This document shows positions 29,917 to 38,108 of a DNA stretch of 38,108 bases, piece after piece (the stretch's first letter is position 1; the number at the start of each line of letters is the position of its first letter). The DNA is from Rhodospirillales bacterium (GTDB lineage: Bacteria; Pseudomonadota; Alphaproteobacteria; CACIAM-22H2), in contig CANFCX010000013.1 in the NCBI GenBank assembly GCA_947445225.1, positions 1 through 38,108 on the forward strand. The letters run 5' to 3'. A program made the translations under genes and the position numbers. The notes beneath the pieces were generated by a model. It saw only the letters and a list, made by a program, of their open reading frames with translations. It made no database searches and was not told the origin of the DNA.

Positions 29917-32900
29917 TCAGACCGAGAAATACTTCGCCTGGGGATGGTGAACGACGATCGCCGAGGTGCTTTGCTCGGGGTGGAGCTGATCCTGGTCGCT
30001 CATGACGATGCCGATGCGATCGGCGCCCAACAATTCGAGCAGCATCCGCTGATCCTCGAGGTTCGGGCAAGCCGGATAACCGAAGGAATAACGCGAGCCG
30101 CGATAGTTCTGCTTCAGCAGCTTGTCCATGTCGCGCGCGTCTTCGTCGGCGAAGCCGAGTTCGGCCCGCACCTTGGTGTGCATGTATTCGGCAAGCGCCT
30201 CCGCCATCTCCACCGAGACGCCATGGAGATAAAGGTAGTCCTGGTAGTGGTTGTCGGCGAACCATTCGCGGGCGACCTCGGAGGCACGGTTGCCCACGGT
30301 GACAACCTGCAGGCCGATGACGTCGCGTTCGTTGCTCGATCGGTCGCGGAAGAAATCGGCGATGCACAGCCCGCCGTCGCGATTCTGGCGGGGGAAGGCA
30401 AAACGCGCGACTTCCTTGTCGCTGGCGGGATCGAACAGGATCACCGAATCGCCGTCGGAAACGCAGGGCCAATAGCCATAGGCCGCCTGCGGCGCGAGAA
30501 TCGATTCGCGCGCGCAGCGTTCGAGCATGCGGAACAGGATGGGGCGCAGTTCCTTGGCGGCGTAGGTCTTGAATTCCTCGCGCGTGCGCCCGGCCTTGCG
30601 AAAGCCCCACTGGAATTGAAACAGCATGGTCTCGTTGAGATAGGGCACCAGCGTCTTCAGCGGCACGCGTTCGACGAGCCTTCCGCCCCAGAACGGCGGC
30701 ACGGGGACGGGCGCGCCCTTGGCCAGCTCCGACCGGCGCGTGCGGATTTCCTCGTAATCGACCGGGCGCGTAGGGGCCGCCGCCTCGCCGAGTCGCTTCT
30801 TGCTGGTCGACGGCCGGGCCGCCCTTTTTGCGACGGCGACCTTCACATGCTCGTCGAAGCGGTTGGTCACCACCTTGTCCATCAGATCGAGGCCGTCGAA
30901 GGCGTCGCTGGCATAGGCCACGCGGCCGGGACCATAGGCGGTGACGCATTCCTCCTCGACATAGCGCCGCGTCAGCGCCGCACCGCCGAGCAAGACCGGA
31001 ACCGAGATTCCCTGGCGCGTCATTTCCTCGAGATTCTCCCGCATCACCACGGTCGATTTGACCAAAAGGCCCGACATGCCCACGGCGTCGGCGCGATGTT
31101 CGGTCGCCGCCGCCATGATGTTGGCGATCGGTTGTTTGATGCCGAGATTGACGACCCTGTAGCCGTTGTTGGTCAGGATGATGTCGACGAGATTCTTGCC
31201 GATGTCGTGGACGTCGCCCTTCACCGTGGCCAGCACGATGGTGCCCTTCTGCGTCCCCTCGAGCCGTTCCATGTGCGGTTCGAGATGGGCGACGGCTCTT
31301 TTCATGGTCTCGGCGGATTGGAGGACGAAGGGCAACTGCATCTTGCCGGAGCCGAACAGATCGCCGACGACCTTCATGCCGTCGAGCAGGATCGTGTTGA
31401 CGATGTCGAGCGGCTTATGGGTGGTCAGTGCTTCGTCGAGATCACCTTCGAGCCCTTGGCGGTCGCCGTCGACGATGCGCTGTTTCAGGCGCTCCTCCAC
31501 GGTTTCCGGCCGTTTCTTCGCCACCTTCGCCTCGGTGGAGCGGCCCTCGAACAGGGCCATGAAGGCTTGCAGCGGGTCATACCCTTCGCGGCGCCGGTCG
31601 TAGATCAGATCCTCGGCGATCCGTACCTCGTCCTCGCTCAATTTGTGCAGCGGCAGAATCTTGCTGAAATGGACAATGGCGCCGGTCAGCCCGCGTTTGA
31701 GCGCGTGGTCGAGGAACACCGAATTGAGCACCTGCCGCGCCGGCGGGTTCAGCCCGAAGGAGATATTGGAAAGGCCGAGGATGATCTGGCATTCGGGCAG
31801 CGCCTCGCGGATGCGCGCGATACCGTCGAGCGTCCACAGCCCGAGTTTGCGGTCGTCGTCATTGCCGGTGCAGATGGTGAAGGTCAGCGGGTCGATGAGC
31901 AGATCGCTGGCCGGCAGCCCGAATTTCCCGCAGGCGAAATCATGCAGGCGCTGAGCGATGAGCAGCTTGCGGTCGGCGTCCTTGGCCATGCCGGGCTCAT
32001 CGATCGTCAAGGCGATCACCGCCGCGCCGAAACGTTTGGCGAGTTTCATGCGGGCGGCCGCCGGCTCCTCGCCATCCTCGAAATTGATCGAGTTGATGAT
32101 GGCCTTGCCGCCGTAAAGCTTGAGCGCGGCTTCCAGCACGATCAGCTCGGTCGAATCGATGACCAGCGGCGCCGCCACCGCGCCGCGCAGGCGGGTCACC
32201 ATCGCGGTCATGTCGGCGACTTCGTCCCGGCTGACGAAGGCGGTGCAGATGTCGAGCGCGTTGGAGCCTTCGCGTTGCTGTTCGCGCCCCATCTCGACAC
32301 AGCCATCCCAGTTGCCTTCATCCTGCATCTTGCGGAACAGGCGGCTGCCATTGGCGTTGCAGCGCTCGCCGATCGACAGATATGCGTTTTCCTGGCGCAG
32401 CGGGACCTGGCCGTAGAGCGAGGCCAGCGACGGCACCCAAACGGGGCTGCGCTTGACCGGGGCCGGGCGCGGACGGTCGCCGCCGAGCTTGCGCAGCAGG
32501 CGATCGAGCGCCTCGATATGCGGGGTGTCGGTACCGCAGCAACCGCCGATCATGTTGACGCCGTTTTCGACGACGAAACGTTCGAGCCAACGGGCGAGGT
32601 CCTCGGGGCGCAACGGGTAATGCGTGCGTCCGTCGACCAGTTCCGGGAGGCCGGCATTGGGCTGGATCGAGATCAGGCCCGGCCAGTTCTGCGACAGGAA
32701 TTTGACGTGTTCGACCATTTCCTGCGGCCCGGTCGCGCAATTGAGGCCGACGATCGGCACGTCCAACGCGTTGACGATGGTGGCGGCGGCGGCGATGTCG
32801 GTGCCGACGAGCAGGGTGCCCGTGGTCTCGACCGTGACCTGGACCATGATCGGCAGGTCGCGCTTGGCTTCGGCCAACGCGCGTTTGATGCCGTTCACCG

Positions 32901-33405
32901 CCGCCTTGATCTGCAGCGGGTCTTGGCAGGTCTCGATCAGGAAGGCGTCGACGCCGCCGGCGATCAATCCCGCGGCCTGAATGGCGAAGCCATCTTCCGC
33001 CGTTTGGTAATCGATATGCCCGAGGCTCGGCAGCTTGGTTCCCGGACCGATGGAGCCCAGCGCGAAGCGCGGCCGGCCGTCATGCGCGAAATCGGCGATG
33101 GCTTCGCGCGCCAGCTCCGCCGCCCGCCGGTTAAGGGCGAAGGCGCGGTCGCTTAGGCCGAACTCGCCGAGCGTAATCGGGGAGCCGCCGAAGCTGTTGG
33201 TTTCCACGGCGTCGGCGCCGGCCGCCAAATAGCCGCGATGGATATCGCGCACGACGTCGGGGCGGCTCTCATTGAGAATCTCGGTGCAGTTCTCATTGCC
33301 GAGATAGTCCTTTTCGGTGTCGAGATCGATGGCCTGCACGCGGCTGCCCATGGCGCCGTCGCACAACAAAACGCGGTCGGAAAGGACATCGAGAAAATGG
33401 GCCAT
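29917..33405 (-). CDS. metH: cobalamin-dependent methionine synthase
   Basis: MAHFLDVLSDRVLLCDGAMGSRVQ, GGCCGTDTPHI, LSIGERCNANGSRLFR, B12-binding VLATVKGDVHDIGKNLVDIILTNNGY, activation domain SFGYPACPNLEDQ. Start at 33405; the track ORF continues upstream out of frame through metF. Confidence 0.98.
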   Translation of the reverse strand: MAHFLDVLSDRVLLCDGAMGSRVQAIDLDTEKDYLGNENCTEILNESRPDVVRDIHRGYLAAGADAVETNSFGGSPITLGEFGLSDRAFALNRRAAELAREAIADFAHDGRPRFALGSIGPGTKLPSLGHIDYQTAEDGFAIQAAGLIAGGVDAFLIETCQDPLQIKAAVNGIKRALAEAKRDLPIMVQVTVETTGTLLVGTDIAAAATIVNALDVPIVGLNCATGPQEMVEHVKFLSQNWPGLISIQPNAGLPELVDGRTHYPLRPEDLARWLERFVVENGVNMIGGCCGTDTPHIEALDRLLRKLGGDRPRPAPVKRSPVWVPSLASLYGQVPLRQENAYLSIGERCNANGSRLFRKMQDEGNWDGCVEMGREQQREGSNALDICTAFVSRDEVADMTAMVTRLRGAVAAPLVIDSTELIVLEAALKLYGGKAIINSINFEDGEEPAAARMKLAKRFGAAVIALTIDEPGMAKDADRKLLIAQRLHDFACGKFGLPASDLLIDPLTFTICTGNDDDRKLGLWTLDGIARIREALPECQIILGLSNISFGLNPPARQVLNSVFLDHALKRGLTGAIVHFSKILPLHKLSEDEVRIAEDLIYDRRREGYDPLQAFMALFEGRSTEAKVAKKRPETVEERLKQRIVDGDRQGLEGDLDEALTTHKPLDIVNTILLDGMKVVGDLFGSGKMQLPFVLQSAETMKRAVAHLEPHMERLEGTQKGTIVLATVKGDVHDIGKNLVDIILTNNGYRVVNLGIKQPIANIMAAATEHRADAVGMSGLLVKSTVVMRENLEEMTRQGISVPVLLGGAALTRRYVEEECVTAYGPGRVAYASDAFDGLDLMDKVVTNRFDEHVKVAVAKRAARPSTSKKRLGEAAAPTRPVDYEEIRTRRSELAKGAPVPVPPFWGGRLVERVPLKTLVPYLNETMLFQFQWGFRKAGRTREEFKTYAAKELRPILFRMLERCARESILAPQAAYGYWPCVSDGDSVILFDPASDKEVARFAFPRQNRDGGLCIADFFRDRSSNERDVIGLQVVTVGNRASEVAREWFADNHYQDYLYLHGVSVEMAEALAEYMHTKVRAELGFADEDARDMDKLLKQNYRGSRYSFGYPACPNLEDQRMLLELLGADRIGIVMSDQDQLHPEQSTSAIVVHHPQAKYFSV

Positions 33406-33425
33406 GATGTGTCTTTGGCTGAGGG

Positions 33426-35317
<1,892 letters not shown>

Positions 35318-35341
35318 CCAATCGCCGGAGGCCAGACGCAG

Positions 35342-35359
35342 ATATAAACATATTTATAT
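35342..35359. promoter_or_regulatory. Candidate SahR operator
   Basis: ATATAAACATATTTATAT: 18-bp palindrome with a single mismatched pair, in an AT-rich island 25 bp upstream of the sahR-metF-metH start. Confidence 0.65.
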
Positions 35360-35565
35360 ATTGCACTGAATTAACATCGGGAATGTGGCCGTCGCAAGCG
35401 GCAAATTTGTCACAACGACCGCGTATCGAAACGCTGCGCCGGGTGGTGAGCTTTTATTTTAACACTTGGTGTGATAGGGGAAATTCGGGTTGCCGAAGAG
35501 GCAATTTGGTGAAACGGTCAATATTGCGGTGATCGCCCCGCCCGGCCGGGGCGGACACTGCAATC

Positions 35566-36435
35566 GTGGGCGGTACACGGCATGGAACCATGGGCCAAAG
35601 ACGGAAAATGATGAAGACATTGCATCGATTGGGTTCGCTCCGTTGGTGTCGGGCCGCCGTTCTTGGCGCGGCGCTCTTCAGTTCCGGCTGCGTCATGCTC
35701 AATACACCCGAAAAAATCGCCCAGGTTCAAGAAACCCGTGATCCACTCGAGCCGTTCAATCGAACAATGTTTGAATTGAACCTGTGGCTCGACAGACTCA
35801 TCTTGAGGCCGACCGCCGTGATCTATCGTCAAGTCTTCCCGCAGCCGGTCCGCAACGGTGTGAACAACGCCCTATTCAACCTGCGACACCCCTGGACGTT
35901 CCTAAACGATGTCGCGCAGATCAATCCCGAACGCGCCTATGTCACGCTGGTCCGCTTCGCCGTCAATTCGACCGTTGGCGTATTGGGCGTGATGGATGTG
36001 GCCAAGGGTTGGGGTTATCCCGGGCATGAGGAAGATTTCGGACAGACCATGGGTGCGCTTGGCATGGGCGAAGGGCCGTATCTTGTCCTGCCGATCTTTG
36101 GGCCGTCGAATTTCCGCGACGCGGCCGGTTTGGCCGTCGATTCCTTCGTTGATCCCGTCAATTACATAGCGCGCGACAGGGATCGCGATTGGATCCCGAT
36201 CGCGCGCGTCGCGGCGACTGGTATCGACACGCGCTCGCGCAACATCGAATCGCTCGACGACCTTGAGAAGAAATCCATCGATTTCTACGCGACCATTCGC
36301 AGCCTCTATCGTCAGCGGCGCAGTGACGAGATTCGCAATGGCCAACCCGGGGACATCGATCCCGGGATGACCCGATTCGAGGGTTCCGTGGCGCCCGAAG
36401 TCATCGCTACAGACAGGCAATCGACCGTTCAATGA
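35566..36435 (+). CDS. mlaA: MlaA/VacJ family outer-membrane lipoprotein
   Basis: Lipoprotein signal with lipobox FSSGC; DPLEPFNRTMFELNLWLDRLILRPTAVIYRQVFPQPVRNGVNNALFNLRHPWTFLNDV...GPYLVLPIFGPSNFRDA. Actual start may be 35608 or 35611 (MMKTLHRL). Confidence 0.94.
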   Translation: MGGTRHGTMGQRRKMMKTLHRLGSLRWCRAAVLGAALFSSGCVMLNTPEKIAQVQETRDPLEPFNRTMFELNLWLDRLILRPTAVIYRQVFPQPVRNGVNNALFNLRHPWTFLNDVAQINPERAYVTLVRFAVNSTVGVLGVMDVAKGWGYPGHEEDFGQTMGALGMGEGPYLVLPIFGPSNFRDAAGLAVDSFVDPVNYIARDRDRDWIPIARVAATGIDTRSRNIESLDDLEKKSIDFYATIRSLYRQRRSDEIRNGQPGDIDPGMTRFEGSVAPEVIATDRQSTVQ

Positions 36436-37121
36436 TTAGCCGTAGATTTGTCCTCGCCGCAGCCGCGGCTTGCGTTGCCGCGTCCGCCTTTCCGATTCGG
36501 GTAAACGCGCAAGCCGCCAAGCCCGATCCCGGGCAATTCGTGAAAGTCCTTTCGGATCGGGCGATCAACGAGCTGGCCGGCAAGGATTTGCCTGTCGCCG
36601 AACGCAACCGGCGGTTTCGCGTGCTGCTCCGCGAAAGCTTCGACGTCGATTCGATCGCGCGCAACGTGCTCGGCCGTTACTGGCGGGTCGCGACCGAGGC
36701 GGAGCGGGCCGATTATTTGCGGCTCTTCGAGGATCTGATCGTCCAGATCTATGCCAGTCGCTTCGCCGAATATTCCGGCGAGAGCTACAAGATCGCTCAA
36801 AGCCGCCCCGCCGGAACCGACACGGTGATCACGGGCGAAATCGTCCGACCGACCGCGACGAATGTGCGGGTCGATTGGCGTGTCACCGTCGAATCGGGTT
36901 CCCTGAAGATCATCGATGTCATCGTCGAGGGCGTAAGCATGGTGGTGACGCAGCGTGACGAATTCGGGGCTGTCATCCAACGCGGCGGGGGCAAGGTCTC
37001 CGGGCTCCTCGACACGATGCGAGAAAAGACAGCCTCCCTTAAGTCCGAGGGTGATCCATCCAACGGCGGAGGCCCGTCGGCCACGGCGCTGCCGACGGTT
37101 CCCGAAAGCCGCACCGAGTAG
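36432..37121 (+). CDS. mlaC: MlaC-like phospholipid-binding ABC substrate-binding protein
   Basis: Signal peptide, RFRVLLRESFDVDSIARNVLGRYWRVATEAERADYLRLFEDLIVQIYASRFAEYSGE; ATGA overlap with mlaA. Confidence 0.92.
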   Translation: MISRRFVLAAAAACVAASAFPIRVNAQAAKPDPGQFVKVLSDRAINELAGKDLPVAERNRRFRVLLRESFDVDSIARNVLGRYWRVATEAERADYLRLFEDLIVQIYASRFAEYSGESYKIAQSRPAGTDTVITGEIVRPTATNVRVDWRVTVESGSLKIIDVIVEGVSMVVTQRDEFGAVIQRGGGKVSGLLDTMREKTASLKSEGDPSNGGGPSATALPTVPESRTE

Positions 37122-37148
37122 ACGACATCGGGTTTCCGGCGGCCGGGA

Positions 37149-38108
37149 TCACCGCGTCAGGGGTTTGTATTTGATGCGGTGGGGCTGATCGGCCTCGGCA
37201 CCCAACCGGCGGCGGCGATCGGCCTCGTATTCCTGGTAATTTCCCTCGAACCACAAAACCTGGCTGTTGCCTTCAAAGGCCAACATGTGGGTGGCGATTC
37301 GGTCCAGGAACCAGCGGTCGTGGCTGATCACGACCACGCAGCCCGGGAATTCGAGCAAGGCTTCTTCCAGGGCGCGCAACGTATCGATGTCCAAATCGTT
37401 GGTCGGCTCGTCGAGCAGCAGCAGATTGCCGCCGGTGCGCAGCATCTTGGCGAGGTGCACGCGGTTGCGTTCGCCGCCCGAAAGCTGACCGACTTTCTTC
37501 TGTTGGTCCGCGCCCTTGAAGTTGAATGAAGCGACGTAAGCCCGGCTCGGCATTTTTCGGCTGCCGACCTCGATTTCGTCGGTTCCGCCCGAAATTTCCT
37601 CCCACACCGATTTGTCGGCGGCCAAGGTGTCGCGCGATTGGTCGACATAGGCCATTTTGACCGTATCGCCCACGCGCAGGGTGCCGGCGTCGGGCTGGTC
37701 CTGGCCGGTGATCATGCGGAACAGGGTGGTCTTGCCGGCGCCGTTGGGTCCGATCACGCCGACGATGCCGCCGGGCGGCAGCCGGAAGCTGAGATTCTCG
37801 ATCAGCAAGGTTTCGCCGAATCCCTTTTTCAGATTCTCGGCCTCGATCACGACATTGCCCAGGCGCGGGCCGGGCGTGATCGGGATTTGCGCGCCTTCCT
37901 GCGCCCGGTCGCGGCTTTCGGCGACCAACGATTCATACGCCGTGATGCGCGCCTTGCTCTTGGCCTGGCGCGCGCCTTCTTCCTTGCCTTCCTGGGCCAG
38001 GCGCTGCTGCTTCTGCCCCAGCCACGCGGTGTAGTTGCCCTCGTAAGGAATGCCGCGGCCGCGATCGAGCTCGAGAATCCAGTTGGTCAGATTGTCGAGG
38101 AAATAGCG
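37149..38108 (-). CDS. ettA: energy-dependent translational throttle protein EttA (ABC-F), N-terminal part beyond the window
   Basis: Frame is open to the window edge ([44 protein letters not shown]...); [68 protein letters not shown]. Confidence 0.96.
   Translation of the reverse strand, partial: RYFLDNLTNWILELDRGRGIPYEGNYTAWLGQKQQRLAQEGKEEGARQAKSKARITAYESLVAESRDRAQEGAQIPITPGPRLGNVVIEAENLKKGFGETLLIENLSFRLPPGGIVGVIGPNGAGKTTLFRMITGQDQPDAGTLRVGDTVKMAYVDQSRDTLAADKSVWEEISGGTDEIEVGSRKMPSRAYVASFNFKGADQQKKVGQLSGGERNRVHLAKMLRTGGNLLLLDEPTNDLDIDTLRALEEALLEFPGCVVVISHDRWFLDRIATHMLAFEGNSQVLWFEGNYQEYEADRRRRLGAEADQPHRIKYKPLTR

Noticed and set aside
29944-33156. 1070-aa plus-strand ORF opposite metH
   Set aside because: Antisense shadow ORF typical of high-GC DNA: composition is Arg/His/Asp/Gly-rich with no recognizable domain, and it is fully overlapped by a well-supported metH.
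31901-33405. Possible cobalamin riboswitch associated with metH
   Set aside because: metH is internal to the sahR-metF-metH operon with no intergenic space for a riboswitch, and no B12-box-like element was recognized upstream of sahR.

Overview
This 38.1 kb window is high-GC and reads as a densely coded, mostly housekeeping chromosomal segment of an alphaproteobacterium. The taxonomic inference rests on a DUF4167 protein, a split pntAA/pntAB, the zapA-6S-cycloligase neighbourhood and a SahR-type regulator. From left to right it contains: the 3' end of a DUF2848-like gene; an ABC-2 exporter pair; a [2Fe-2S] ferredoxin; a class I methyltransferase; a metallophosphoesterase; an M23 peptidase; clpB; a MOSC protein; a long minus-strand block in transcription order lysC - nitronate monooxygenase - ptsP - rodZ-like - ispG - hisS - hemA (glutamyl-tRNA reductase) - prfA - prmC - DUF4167; ubiG; a DUF1178 protein; a methyltransferase; 5-formyl-THF cyclo-ligase; a probable 6S RNA; a class III nucleotidyl cyclase; zapA; a DUF4164-like gene; pntAA/AB/B; a sahR-metF-metH operon; mlaA-mlaC; and the C-terminal part of ettA. 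I saw no CRISPR array, transposon, prophage, rRNA or tRNA, and no obviously new multi-gene system. The points most worth a second look are: (i) a C5-pathway glutamyl-tRNA reductase in an apparent alphaproteobacterium; (ii) an AT-rich near-perfect palindrome just upstream of sahR-metF-metH; (iii) a 6S RNA candidate closed by a 10-bp perfect terminal stem, with a cyclase gene between it and zapA; (iv) a RpoH-like promoter for clpB; (v) inverted repeats in the rodZ leader. Family calls come from motif and sequence recognition only; no database search was run.
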